Shown here in pieces: positions 33,209 to 42,311 of a stretch of 64,000 nucleotides of DNA; the stretch's first letter is position 1; each line of letters opens with the position of its first letter. The DNA is from Shewanella cyperi (GTDB taxonomy: Bacteria > Pseudomonadota > Gammaproteobacteria > Enterobacterales > Shewanellaceae): assembly GCF_017354985.1 (NCBI RefSeq), contig NZ_CP071501.1, positions 763,501 to 827,500 of the forward strand, read 5' to 3'. Made by a program: the position numbers and the translations under genes. The notes beneath the pieces were generated by a model. The model had not been told where the DNA came from and searched no databases. It saw only the letters and a program-made list of their open reading frames with translations.

Positions 33209-34198
33209 TCAGTTGGTTTTGCCAGCCAATTCAATGGCTTTATGCAAGGCGCAGACAAAGCTGCCTGTGTCGGCCCGGCCCGTACCTGCCAGCTCCAGCG
33301 CTGTACCGTGATCCACAGAGGTGCGGATATAGGGCAGACCCAGGGTGATGTTCACTGCTTTACCAAACCCCTGAGCCTTGAGAACCGGCAAGCCCTGATC
33401 GTGGTACATGGCCAGCACCACATCGGCATGCTCCAGGTATTTGGGCTGGAACAGGGTATCGGCGGGCAGAGGACCGACGATATTGAAATGCTCTTGTTCC
33501 CTGAGCTCGTTGAGGGCAGGGATGATAACATCCAGTTCTTCCCGGCCCAAGTGACCGTCTTCACCCGCGTGAGGGTTGAGGCCACAGACATAAATAGTTG
33601 GCTTTTCTATGCCGAATTTACTGACCAGATCCTGGTGCAGGATCTTGATGATCTTGTGCAACCTGTCCCGGGTGATGGCCTTGGCGACATATGCCAGGGG
33701 GATGTGGGTCGTCACCAGCGCCACTTGCAAGCCGGGGCAAGACAGCAACATGACCACATCCTGACAGCCTGCCTGATTGGCAAAAAACTCGGTATGGCCG
33801 CTGAAGGAGATACCCGCCTGATTGATGATGCCCTTGTGCACCGGACCTGTCACCACGGCATCAAACTCGCCGCTCATGTTCTTCTCGCCGGCATAACGAA
33901 GAGTATCAATGACATACGCGCTGTTAAGCTCATTGAGCTTGCCACACTCCGCCTCGGTTGCCATTTGGAACGGCACCAATGTCAGGGTGCCTGCTTCCTG
34001 TGGCTTTGGGGCCTGTCCGGGTTGGTAGGGCCTGAGACTGAGCGGCAGACCGAGCTTTTTGGCTCTGGCCTGCAACAGCGCCGGATCGGCACACACCACC
34101 AGCTCCGCCGGCCAGGGACGCTGGGCCAGTTGGATCACCAGATCCGGACCTATTCCTGCCGGTTCACCCGGGGTAATGGCAATGCGCTTGACTGTCAC
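33209..34198 (-). CDS. pdxA: 4-hydroxythreonine-4-phosphate dehydrogenase
   Basis: PdxA oxidises 4-phosphohydroxy-L-threonine in pyridoxal phosphate synthesis. The 329-residue protein has the starting motif [10 protein letters not shown], metal-binding His positions ([17 protein letters not shown]) and [13 protein letters not shown]. It starts 5 bp after the surA stop, consistent with the conserved surA-pdxA pair. Confidence 0.97.
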   Translation of the reverse strand: MTVKRIAITPGEPAGIGPDLVIQLAQRPWPAELVVCADPALLQARAKKLGLPLSLRPYQPGQAPKPQEAGTLTLVPFQMATEAECGKLNELNSAYVIDTLRYAGEKNMSGEFDAVVTGPVHKGIINQAGISFSGHTEFFANQAGCQDVVMLLSCPGLQVALVTTHIPLAYVAKAITRDRLHKIIKILHQDLVSKFGIEKPTIYVCGLNPHAGEDGHLGREELDVIIPALNELREQEHFNIVGPLPADTLFQPKYLEHADVVLAMYHDQGLPVLKAQGFGKAVNITLGLPYIRTSVDHGTALELAGTGRADTGSFVCALHKAIELAGKTN

Positions 34199-34203
34199 GG
34201 AAA

Positions 34204-35508
34204 TCAGCCTCTGTCGTTCTCGGGTTCAAAGACCTCAATGTAAGCCTCGGCGCGCATTTCGTCCAACCAGTTTTGCAGTTCCTCGTTGAATTTACGACGG
34301 AAAATCAACTGGTGAGCGCGATTGGTATTAAAGCGCTCGGTGGCATCTGTTTTGCGCTTTTCCTCCAGCTGGGCTATGTGCCAGCCGTGGGTGGTGCGAA
34401 ACGGCTCACTGATTTCATCTATGGCCAGATTGTTGAGAGTCTGGGCGAATTCGGGCACATAAATACCGGCCTCGGCCCATCCAAGCTCGCCGCCTTTAGT
34501 GGCTGAACCCGGATCTTCAGAATACTGGCGGGCCAGATCTTCAAACTTGGCTTCGCCGCTGCGGATCTGCTTTACAAACTGGTCGAGCATGGCCTTGGCG
34601 CGTTCTTCCGACAGAATAGGTGAGGGCTTGAGCAGTATGTGACGGGCACGCACTTCCTCAATTTCCTTGGTCTGAAGGCCGCGAATATCCACTATTTTGA
34701 GAATGTGAAAACCGGCACCGCTCTTGATGGGGCCAATAATCTCGTCTTTCTTGGCGTTGCCCACCACTTCGGCAAACAGGGTGGGCATTTCGTTGATGTT
34801 CATGTAGTCCCAGATACCGCCTTCCAGCGCTTTGGGGCCGGAAGAGGCCGCAATGGCGGTGGAGCGGAAGTCGGCACCGTCTTTCAGGCGGTCAAGTACC
34901 GCCTGGGCGCGCTTGCTGGAAGCTTCCAACTGTTCGCTGCTGGGGTTGGCCGGTACTTCAATCAGGATGTGGCCAATCTTGAATTCCACATCCTTCATGC
35001 CCTGTTCTTCGATCATTTTGACCAGGTTATTGATTTCCTGTGGGGACACCTGAATGCGGCGCTGTACCTGAATACGCTGGATTTCGCCCAGGGTGATTTC
35101 TTCACGGACCTGTTCACGGTATTGGCTGAAGCTCATGCCTTCGGATTCGATCTGCTTGCGCATCTGATCCACTGTCAGCTTTTGCTCGCGGGCGATGTTT
35201 TCTATGGTTTGATCCAGCTGCAGATCGCCTATGTGCAGGCCGATACGGTCGGCCATTTGCAGTTGCAAACGGGTGAGGATCAGGCGCTCTATTACCTGGG
35301 TCCGCAGGGCGTCATCCGAGGGCAGGGTCTGGCCCGCTTCGGTAGCGTTTTTGGTCACTGTGGCGATCATATTGTCGATTTCAGATTCGAGCACTATGCC
35401 GTCGTTAATCTGTACCGCAATCCTGTCCAGCGGTTGAGGCGCAGCCTGAGCGGCGTTGCTCAGGGTCATGGCCAGCAGGGCAAACATCAAATTCTTTCTG
35501 GGTTTCAT
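34204..35508 (-). CDS. surA: Periplasmic peptidyl-prolyl isomerase / chaperone SurA
   Basis: SurA escorts outer-membrane proteins, including LptD, across the periplasm. The 434-residue protein has a signal peptide (about 1-22, ending AAQA), an N-terminal chaperone region, two parvulin domains (about 175-275 and 285-385; the latter with [17 protein letters not shown] and [16 protein letters not shown]) and a C-terminal helix. It follows lptD by 121 bp on the same strand; a client and its chaperone are thus encoded together. Confidence 0.97.
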   Translation of the reverse strand: MKPRKNLMFALLAMTLSNAAQAAPQPLDRIAVQINDGIVLESEIDNMIATVTKNATEAGQTLPSDDALRTQVIERLILTRLQLQMADRIGLHIGDLQLDQTIENIAREQKLTVDQMRKQIESEGMSFSQYREQVREEITLGEIQRIQVQRRIQVSPQEINNLVKMIEEQGMKDVEFKIGHILIEVPANPSSEQLEASSKRAQAVLDRLKDGADFRSTAIAASSGPKALEGGIWDYMNINEMPTLFAEVVGNAKKDEIIGPIKSGAGFHILKIVDIRGLQTKEIEEVRARHILLKPSPILSEERAKAMLDQFVKQIRSGEAKFEDLARQYSEDPGSATKGGELGWAEAGIYVPEFAQTLNNLAIDEISEPFRTTHGWHIAQLEEKRKTDATERFNTNRAHQLIFRRKFNEELQNWLDEMRAEAYIEVFEPENDRG

Positions 35509-35629
35509 CCAAATAAATCCTTGGCAATCTGGGTTTTTTATCCACCTATCCGGCAGACAACCCCGGTAGTGTTAACCTGTTTGGACAGCAAGTCCCGAAT
35601 GTGGTTTCGCAATCTACCACATTTCTGTG

Positions 35630-37927
35630 TTAATTCCTCAGATAAAGCGGCTTCCTGTAGTTGAACAGCCCCTCATCGAGCATGTCGCTGACACCCAAGG
35701 GGCCTGAGCCACCCAGCCCCTTGATCACGAAATTGAGGAAGATGCCGCGCTCAAACTGTTCCCGTTCGTCGATACTCGGATTGAACTCGTCGCTGTAGTT
35801 GGTCTTGATGTGGTAGTGGTAGCTTAAGCGCACCGCCCAGCAGCAGGACTCATATTGGAAGCCGGTGTAGGCCTCCACCGAACGGGCTTCCTTAAGATCG
35901 TAATACCAGTTGCCGACGAAATAGAGATCGTCCCTCAGCGGCCAGGTGGTTCTCAGGCCCGTCTGGGAAATGTCCACCCTGTCATTGGTGTTGCTGTTGA
36001 GCAAATCCGGCACGTAGCGGTAGCTGAACTGCACCAGCTTGTTGGCTTCGGGACGGAAGTCCAGGGTGAACTCGGACTTGCGGGTATCGCCGTTGTGAGT
36101 GTCGTATTGAATCGCGCCGGAAAAAAACCAGTCCTTGTAGATGCGGGTATCCAGTTCGGCGGCCAGCACCGACGCACTGGGACGCTCCTGACGCAGATCT
36201 TCGCTCAGGGCCACCTTGCTGTCGGTGAAATAAAAAATCTGACCGAAGCTGAATTTCATTTGCTCCAGATTATGCTCATCGAACAAGCGGGTGGTCAGAC
36301 CCAGGGTCATCTGGTTGGCATCGGCAATCCTGTCCCAGCCGGAGAAGCGACGGGCGCGGAACAGACCATAATAGTCATCCTGCAATTGGGCCGTGTCGTA
36401 CAGGCCTATGTGGGATTGATCTTCATAGCCCACGTACAGGTATTGGAACTGGGGCTCCAGGGTTTGACGCATCTGGCTGTCGAACAGCGAGGTGTTGCGT
36501 TCAAAGTTGATCTGGCCATGGATCTTGGCCCTGGGGATGGTGCGACTGACTGTCTCATCCAGATCCTGGTTTTCGGGCCGGTCAAGATTATGTTGCCAAT
36601 AATTGGTTTGCAGCAGGGTCAGTTCACTGCTGAGGAAACCGGCGGGGCCGTGAATGGGCCAGGTAACGCTGGGTTGCAGGTGCAGGCGGTTGGCGGTAGC
36701 CATCTCGTCCTGTTGATGCTGGAAATTGCTGGCTTCGGCGTTGAAACCGAAGTCCAAATTCTGCCAGAAGTCATTGGCGCGGTAATTGAAGTTCAGCTGT
36801 GGCATTACCCGATAGGGCAGCTCTTCCTCACCCAGTACCTTGATATCCTGCACCCGGGTGCTGATATCCCAATCCTGTTCGAAATAGCTGACCTCGCCTA
36901 TCCGCGATAACTGGTTGTCCGTGGCGCGGGCAACTTCCGATTTGAGATCGTTGAAATAATTGTTGTCCGATACCTGGGTGAAGTTGGCAAGCACACGCCA
37001 ATGGGTGTCCAGGGCGCCCTGGTGTTGCCAATGATAGAGGTAACGATCCGGGCTGCCGTCGAGCTTATGGTCATTGCCCAGGTATTCCAGATTCAGTTGC
37101 CCCGCCTGGGCATCGCCCGCCAAATAGCGGAATTCTGACTTGAGAAACAGCCCGCGGGACGACATATAGTGCGGCGTCAGGGTCAGGTCGTACTCCGGGG
37201 CCAGGTTCCAGTACCAGGGGGTGGCAAATTCCAGGCCATTGGTGGTGCTGGTGCTGAACTCGGGGAACAGAAAACCCGTTTTGCGTTTGTCGGACACGGG
37301 CACCGTCATATAGGGAATGTAAAATACCGGCACATCGGCAATGCGCAGCTTGGCATTCCAGATTTCGCCCCATTCTTCCTTGCTGTCTATCTTGATACGG
37401 TCGGCTTCCAACATCCAGGAGACGTTGTCCGGCGGACAGGTGGTGAAGCTGGTGCGGCTCAGCTGTAAATTGTTGTCCGGCGTGATCTCCAGCCGCTTGG
37501 CCTCGCCGTGCACCTGCTGTCCATGGAGCCAATAGCTGGCGCCCGAGAGGGTGGCGCTGTTGTCCTGCATCCTGGCGGTGAGCGCATCCGCGGTCACGGT
37601 AAACATACTGTCCTGAAACACCAGCTGGCCGCTGGCATCCAGGCGCTGTTCCACATAATCCACAGATGCCTTATCGGCGGCAATGCGTCTGGAGCCCTGA
37701 GAGAAACTGACGTTGCCATCAAATTGCGCCCTTTGATTCATGGTCGCATCAGAGCTGTCGGACTCAATGCGTATCTCCAGCTGCTCTGAATCAGGCGTGA
37801 CTGCCGCAGCGGGTATGGCCACCGGAGGCTCGACGCTGCACTGGGCGCCCGTCTCAGTGTCATCGAGCAGGTCGGCGTGTGAGAATGCGGGTAACAGGCT
37901 CAAGGCCAATAGGAATCGGATCTGCAT
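35630..37927 (-). CDS. lptD: LPS-assembly outer-membrane protein LptD
   Basis: LptD with LptE inserts lipopolysaccharide into the outer leaflet. The 765-residue protein has a signal peptide, an N-terminal OstA jellyroll (about 50-200) and a large beta-barrel. Cys residues appear at the expected places for the two maturation disulfides: one near 30, one near 170 (FTTCPP) and a CC pair near 720 (YESCCWAVRL). The start at 37927 opens directly on the signal peptide. It is the first gene of the surA-to-apaH block. Confidence 0.96.
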   Translation of the reverse strand: MQIRFLLALSLLPAFSHADLLDDTETGAQCSVEPPVAIPAAAVTPDSEQLEIRIESDSSDATMNQRAQFDGNVSFSQGSRRIAADKASVDYVEQRLDASGQLVFQDSMFTVTADALTARMQDNSATLSGASYWLHGQQVHGEAKRLEITPDNNLQLSRTSFTTCPPDNVSWMLEADRIKIDSKEEWGEIWNAKLRIADVPVFYIPYMTVPVSDKRKTGFLFPEFSTSTTNGLEFATPWYWNLAPEYDLTLTPHYMSSRGLFLKSEFRYLAGDAQAGQLNLEYLGNDHKLDGSPDRYLYHWQHQGALDTHWRVLANFTQVSDNNYFNDLKSEVARATDNQLSRIGEVSYFEQDWDISTRVQDIKVLGEEELPYRVMPQLNFNYRANDFWQNLDFGFNAEASNFQHQQDEMATANRLHLQPSVTWPIHGPAGFLSSELTLLQTNYWQHNLDRPENQDLDETVSRTIPRAKIHGQINFERNTSLFDSQMRQTLEPQFQYLYVGYEDQSHIGLYDTAQLQDDYYGLFRARRFSGWDRIADANQMTLGLTTRLFDEHNLEQMKFSFGQIFYFTDSKVALSEDLRQERPSASVLAAELDTRIYKDWFFSGAIQYDTHNGDTRKSEFTLDFRPEANKLVQFSYRYVPDLLNSNTNDRVDISQTGLRTTWPLRDDLYFVGNWYYDLKEARSVEAYTGFQYESCCWAVRLSYHYHIKTNYSDEFNPSIDEREQFERGIFLNFVIKGLGGSGPLGVSDMLDEGLFNYRKPLYLRN

Positions 37928-38054
37928 CTTGTGGTCGATAATTCTTGTTTATTGTCTGGACACCGGGGGATGGGAAATGTTGCACTCAGTTCCAGAGCAA
38001 CACAGCCGATTCATTCTGTTCAATTTATTGGCTGTTTCCTAAAAATATGCCAGC

Positions 38055-38060
38055 TATAAT
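38055..38060 (+). promoter_or_regulatory. Probable -10 element of the amgK-murU transcript
   Basis: A perfect TATAAT lies 29 bp upstream of the ATG at 38089. The best -35 candidate (CTGTTT, spacing 16) is weak. If used, the start codon at 38089 has a leader of about 20 nt, which argues against the upstream in-frame starts. Confidence 0.5.
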
Positions 38061-38088
38061 AAAGCAATTTTTTGCCCAGAGCCATGAA

Positions 38089-39090
38089 ATGACCCCCTCA
38101 GATCCCAGATTTGTTTCGCTGCAAGAATGGCTTGGAAAGCAATTTGCGGCCGCCCCATCACTGCAGATAATTTCCGGTGACGCCAGCTTCAGGCGTTATT
38201 TCAGAGCCACCCACGGGAACCAGAGCTTTATCGTCATGGACTCCCCGCCTCAGCTAATCCCCCTTGGCCCATTTCAGCTGGTGGCCAAGGCATACGGCGA
38301 GGCCGGTATTCCTGTACCCAAGATCCTCGCCGCCGAGCCAAACCAGGGCTTTATGCTGCTGGAGGATCTCGGCGATGACCTGCTGCTGTCGCACCTGACC
38401 CAGACATCCGTGCTCGATTGGTACGGGCAGGCCCTGGAGCTGCTGCCCGCCATCGCCTCGGTCAAGGCCACGGATGCCGGCCCATTGCCGGAATACGACG
38501 CCGAGTTTGTGCAGCGGGAGCTGGCGATCTTTGTCGATTGGCTGCTTGAAGTACACCTGCAACTGCCCCTGGATAGCGACGAGCGCGCCATGCTGGAGCA
38601 AGCCTTTGAATTTTTGACCGAGAATGCCCTGGAGCAGCCAAGGCATGGGATGCACAGGGATTTTCACAGCCGCAACCTGATGTTGGTGCAGGGCAAACTT
38701 GCGGTGCTGGATTTTCAGGACGCGGTGCAGGGCCCCATTACCTATGATGCTGTGTCTTTGCTGCGGGATTGCTATGTCCGCTGGCCCGAACATCTGGTGG
38801 AGGAAGGCATGCTGACCCATTTTGAGCTTTGTCACCGTCATGGACTGATACCAATGGACACTGACTTCAACCGCTATCGCCGCTGGTTCGATTTAATGGG
38901 AATACAGCGTCATCTGAAGGCTGCCGGGATCTTCGCCCGCCTCAACCACAGGGACAACAAGCCAGGTTACCTTAAGGATATTCCCCTGACCCTGGGCTAT
39001 ATCCGCGATGTGGCCGTACGTTACCGGGAACTCGGTCCCCTGGCGCGCTTTATCAATGAAAGGGTCTGGCCCAAGGTTACGAACAAATGA
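38089..39090 (+). CDS. amgK: N-acetylmuramate/N-acetylglucosamine kinase
   Basis: AmgK is an anomeric sugar kinase of the aminoglycoside phosphotransferase fold. With MurU it recycles cell-wall sugars to UDP-MurNAc, bypassing de novo synthesis; loss raises fosfomycin sensitivity in Pseudomonas. The 333-residue protein shows the catalytic GMHRDFHSRNLM and metal-binding VLDFQDAVQGP motifs. I start at ATG 38089 (MTPSDPRFVSLQEWL), near the family length of about 339. It is divergent from lptD. Its TGA stop overlaps an ATG that begins a triplicated start-site sequence leading to murU. Confidence 0.93.
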   Translation: MTPSDPRFVSLQEWLGKQFAAAPSLQIISGDASFRRYFRATHGNQSFIVMDSPPQLIPLGPFQLVAKAYGEAGIPVPKILAAEPNQGFMLLEDLGDDLLLSHLTQTSVLDWYGQALELLPAIASVKATDAGPLPEYDAEFVQRELAIFVDWLLEVHLQLPLDSDERAMLEQAFEFLTENALEQPRHGMHRDFHSRNLMLVQGKLAVLDFQDAVQGPITYDAVSLLRDCYVRWPEHLVEEGMLTHFELCHRHGLIPMDTDFNRYRRWFDLMGIQRHLKAAGIFARLNHRDNKPGYLKDIPLTLGYIRDVAVRYRELGPLARFINERVWPKVTNK

Positions 39091-39134
39091 AGGTTATGGC
39101 CAAATGAAGGTGACGGCTAAATGAAGGCGATGAT
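39084..39134 (+). repeat. 17-bp tandem repeat (three copies) across the amgK/murU junction
   Basis: Copies at 39084, 39101 and 39118 each begin (C/T)AAATGAAGG and differ at a few bases afterwards. Each contains an ATG overlapping a TGA stop. The first ATG (39087) overlaps the amgK stop, the second (39104) overlaps the stop of the first mini-ORF, and the third (39121) is the murU start. The copies encode MKVMAK-stop, MKVTAK-stop and then MKAMILAAG. Confidence 0.85.
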
Positions 39135-39801
39135 TTTGGCTGCGGGCCGTGGTGAGCGCTTGCGGCCCCTGACCGACAGCCTGCCCAAGCCCCTGGTGCC
39201 CGTGCTGGGTAAGCCCCTTATCGAATACCACCTGGACAAGCTGGCCGCGGCGGGTTTCAGGGAGGTGGTGATCAACTGTGCCTGGCTGGGACACAAGTTG
39301 CCGGAAACCCTCGGTGATGGCGGCCGCTTTGGGCTGAGCATCAGTTACAGCCATGAGGCAGAAGCGCTGGAAACCGCCGGTGGTATTATCCAGGCCCTGC
39401 CACTGCTGGGGGATGAGCCTTTTCTGGTAGTCAATGGCGATATTTTTATCGACCAATTGCCGCCCTTGCCGGAACGCTTGCCCGAGGGCGCCGAGGCCTG
39501 GTTATACCTGGTGAACAATCCACCCCAGCATCCTCAGGGCGACTTTGTCTTAGACGGGCAACAGATAGGCGCCGAGGGTGAGCACTTGCTGACCTTTTCC
39601 GGCATGGGGATCTACAGCCCGGCGCTGTTTACCGGTCTCACGCCGGGGGCCCGGCCGCTGGCGCCCTTGCTGCGCAGCAAGATGGCTGCGGGTCTGGTTG
39701 CGGGCGCTAAATTTGATGGTTACTGGTGCGATGTGGGCACCATTGCACGGCTCGAGGACTTGGAGCAGCGTCTGCAAGGCCATGCCGGGAGAGCAAGTTA
39801 A
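39121..39801 (+). CDS. murU: N-acetylmuramate alpha-1-phosphate uridylyltransferase
   Basis: MurU converts MurNAc-1-phosphate and UTP to UDP-MurNAc in the cell-wall recycling route with AmgK. The 226-residue nucleotidyltransferase has the signature MILAAGRGERLRPLTDSLPKPLVPV, the substrate loop ETAGGIIQAL and the metal-binding VVNGDIFID. The start lies at the third copy of a 17-bp repeat that overlaps the end of amgK, so translation is likely by termination and re-initiation. The TAA stop overlaps the djlA ATG. Confidence 0.94.
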   Translation: MKAMILAAGRGERLRPLTDSLPKPLVPVLGKPLIEYHLDKLAAAGFREVVINCAWLGHKLPETLGDGGRFGLSISYSHEAEALETAGGIIQALPLLGDEPFLVVNGDIFIDQLPPLPERLPEGAEAWLYLVNNPPQHPQGDFVLDGQQIGAEGEHLLTFSGMGIYSPALFTGLTPGARPLAPLLRSKMAAGLVAGAKFDGYWCDVGTIARLEDLEQRLQGHAGRAS

Positions 39802-40571
39802 TGCGTTTTAAAGGCAAGTTTTTCGGCTTTTTAATCGGTTTTATGTTTGGCCGTATCTTTGGCGCCCTGTTTGGCCTGTATCTGGGTCATCTGTATGACA
39901 GGCGTAGCAGCGGTGGTCAGGGCGGTGCCAGCAAGCGCCAGATGGTGTTTTTCAGCACCACCTTCGCAGTGATGGGCCACATGGCCAAGGCCTCCGGGCG
40001 GGTGACCGAAGCCGATATCCGCCTCGCCAGCGCCCTGATGGACGAGCTCAGGCTGGAGGGCGAGGCCAGGCGTCAGGCACAGCAGGCGTTCAGGGATGGC
40101 AAAGCCAGTGACTTTGATCTTAAGGGCAATCTTAACAGCCTGAGGTTGCTGTCCATGGGGCGTCCCGAGCTGCTGCAGATGTTTTTGGAAATCCAGATCC
40201 AAACGGCACTGTCCGATGGTGAGCTGCATCCCCGGGAGTTGCAGTTGTTGCAAACCATGGCCGCCACCCTGGGCATAAGCGAAGCCCAGCTCAATGCGCT
40301 GCTGGGACGCTGGCAGGGAGAGTTCCGCTTCCAGCAAGGTGGTCGCAGCAAGGGGCCAACACTGGAGGATGCCTATCGCCTGCTGGGTATTTCAGCCGGG
40401 GATACGGATCAGCAGGTGAAAAAAGCCTATCGTAAACTGATGAATGAACATCATCCGGATAAGCTGGTGGCCAAGGGCCTGCCGGCGGAAATGATGGAAC
40501 TGGCCAAGCGCAAGGCCCAGGATATTCAGGCGGCCTACGAAGCGGTGAAGGTTGCCCGCGGAATGCGTTGA
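39801..40571 (+). CDS. djlA: Membrane-anchored J-domain co-chaperone DjlA
   Basis: DjlA is a type III J protein that works with DnaK at the inner membrane. The 256-residue protein has an N-terminal Gly-rich transmembrane segment (FFGFLIGFMFGRIFGALFG), a TerB-like central domain (about 60-165) and a C-terminal J domain with the HPD motif (EHHPDKLVAKGL). The ATG at 39801 overlaps the murU stop (TAATG). Upstream in-frame codons from 39726 are inside murU. Confidence 0.95.
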   Translation: MRFKGKFFGFLIGFMFGRIFGALFGLYLGHLYDRRSSGGQGGASKRQMVFFSTTFAVMGHMAKASGRVTEADIRLASALMDELRLEGEARRQAQQAFRDGKASDFDLKGNLNSLRLLSMGRPELLQMFLEIQIQTALSDGELHPRELQLLQTMAATLGISEAQLNALLGRWQGEFRFQQGGRSKGPTLEDAYRLLGISAGDTDQQVKKAYRKLMNEHHPDKLVAKGLPAEMMELAKRKAQDIQAAYEAVKVARGMR

Positions 40572-40587
40572 TATCGAGGAGAAATCC

Positions 40588-41205
40588 ATGAAACACGGAA
40601 TATATGCTGTCCTGTTGTTATTGGTTGTGCCCTTGGCGTCTGCCGAGGTGTTTGTTACTCCCTTCGGCGGTTACAGCTTTGGTGCCAGTGGCCTGGACGC
40701 TAATCTGACCAGAGATAATCAGAGCATAAGCGGGGATATTCAGGCCGAGGAATCGTCCCACTACGGCATCATGCTTGGAGTCTTGACAAGACACCCTGGC
40801 AATATCTACCTGCTCTATTCAAACCAGAACACGCAGCTCAAAAGTGGTGGTGACTTCAGTAATCAGCGCATCACCTCGCTCCAACTGGACTATGCCCACC
40901 TGGGGGGCAGCCTCTACTTTCCTGTGGGGGACTTTCATCCTTATGTGTCCGCTACCGCAGGCCTGACCCAGATGCGCCCGGGCGATGACTTTAGCAACGA
41001 GACCCGATTTTCCATGGGCCTTGGCATCGGAGCCGAGTATCGGCTTGGCGATAATCTGGCCCTGCTGGCGGAAATGCGTGGTTTTGCCACCTTTATCAAC
41101 GGTGATAACGACTTGTTTTGCAGTGCCGACAACTGTGTGTGGAGGATTGAATCTGATCTCATGTGGCAGGGGCAGGCTAACCTGGGGCTGAGTTTCAGAT
41201 TTTAA
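40588..41205 (+). CDS. Outer-membrane beta-barrel protein (OmpW/OprF-like fold)
   Basis: This 205-residue protein has a signal peptide (about 1-18, ending ASA) and an eight-strand-like alternating barrel pattern, ending with aromatic GLSFRF as in outer-membrane proteins. Two Cys lie in a predicted loop (LFCSADNCVW). The substrate or role is unknown. The ATG at 40588 has GAGGAG upstream. It lies 16 bp after djlA and 3 bp before the next gene, so it is probably part of that operon. Confidence 0.82.
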   Translation: MKHGIYAVLLLLVVPLASAEVFVTPFGGYSFGASGLDANLTRDNQSISGDIQAEESSHYGIMLGVLTRHPGNIYLLYSNQNTQLKSGGDFSNQRITSLQLDYAHLGGSLYFPVGDFHPYVSATAGLTQMRPGDDFSNETRFSMGLGIGAEYRLGDNLALLAEMRGFATFINGDNDLFCSADNCVWRIESDLMWQGQANLGLSFRF

Positions 41206-41208
41206 CAT

Positions 41209-42159
41209 ATGCGTCTATGTGTGCTTGATGGCTATACCCTTAACCCCGGCGATTTGGACTGGTCACCGCTGGCAGCTATTTGTGATTTGCAGTTGTACGA
41301 TCGCAGCGCTCCCGAAGAGGTGCTGAGCCGCGCCCTGGGAGCTCCCATGCTGCTGACCAACAAAACTGTGCTTAATGGCGATACCTTAAGACAGCTGCCG
41401 GGACTCAAATACATAGGGGTGCTGGCAACCGGCACCAATGTGGTGGACATGGAGGCGGCCAAGGCCCTGGGCATTGCCGTCACCAACGTGCCCGCCTATG
41501 GCCCCGATGCCGTGGCCCAGATGGTCTTCGCCCATATATTGCATCACGTCAGTCACCTGGCGGAGCACCATAGCGCTGTGGTGGCGGGGGAGTGGAGTCG
41601 CAGTCCGGATTTCTGCTTTACCCTGAGCCAGCTGCGCTCCCTCAAGGGCATGCGTCTGGGGATAGTGGGTTTTGGCACCATAGGCCGTCAGGTGGCGCGG
41701 ATAGGCGCCGCTTTTGACATGGAACTGCTGATAAGCAGCCGCAGCCGGCCGCGGGATTTACCAAATGGTGCCAAATGGCTGCCGTTGCAAGAGCTGTTGC
41801 CCTGTGCCGACATAATCAGTCTGCATTGCCCGCTGACGCCGGATACCCGGCATTTGATAAACGAACAGACCCTGGCCCTGATGAAACCCGGCTGTCTCTT
41901 GGTCAATACCGCCAGGGGCGATCTGGTGGATGAAGTGGCCCTGGCCGGGGCCCTCAATGCCGGCAAGCTGCAAGCGGCTGTCGATGTGCTCTCCAGTGAG
42001 CCACCAAGGCCCGACAACCCACTGCTTCACGCCGCCAATATCAGCATCAGCCCGCATATCGCCTGGGCGACACTGGAAGCGCGGCAAAATCTGATGAATA
42101 TCGCCGTGGCCAATGTGGCGGCGTTTTTGCGAGGTGAGCGCAGTAACCGACTGGTGTAG
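41209..42159 (+). CDS. D-2-hydroxyacid dehydrogenase (glycerate dehydrogenase-like)
   Basis: This 316-residue enzyme of the D-isomer-specific 2-hydroxyacid dehydrogenase family has the nucleotide motif GIVGFGTIGRQVARIGAAF, the catalytic Arg region LVNTARGDLVDE, a Glu in DVLSSEPP and the His in SISPHIAWATLEAR. The overall pattern is close to HprA, which reduces hydroxypyruvate to D-glycerate, but substrate cannot be fixed from the sequence. It lacks the ACT domain of SerA. It starts 3 bp after the outer-membrane protein gene. Confidence 0.88.
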   Translation: MRLCVLDGYTLNPGDLDWSPLAAICDLQLYDRSAPEEVLSRALGAPMLLTNKTVLNGDTLRQLPGLKYIGVLATGTNVVDMEAAKALGIAVTNVPAYGPDAVAQMVFAHILHHVSHLAEHHSAVVAGEWSRSPDFCFTLSQLRSLKGMRLGIVGFGTIGRQVARIGAAFDMELLISSRSRPRDLPNGAKWLPLQELLPCADIISLHCPLTPDTRHLINEQTLALMKPGCLLVNTARGDLVDEVALAGALNAGKLQAAVDVLSSEPPRPDNPLLHAANISISPHIAWATLEARQNLMNIAVANVAAFLRGERSNRLV

Positions 42160-42311
42160 CACACCGAGCCTCCCGGAATTCCGGATATCGGCTTCAGTCA
42201 GGATGCTGAGGGGCTACTTCCTTCTGAAGGCATTGTTTTGCTGATGAATTTTGTCGCATAATCCCTGAGCCCGGTGGGCCCCTGGAACTGATCATTAAAG
42301 GAATTGGCAAG

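Noticed and set aside
37928..38040. Possible sigma-E promoter (GGAACT) upstream of lptD
   Set aside because: The -35-like GGAACT is present on the minus strand but no -10 of the sigma-E type lies at the right spacing.
42172..42190. Short palindrome CCGGAATTCCGG after the hydroxyacid dehydrogenase gene
   Set aside because: A perfect 12-bp palindrome, but it lacks a loop and T run, and has no regulator or repeat partner nearby; treated as chance.
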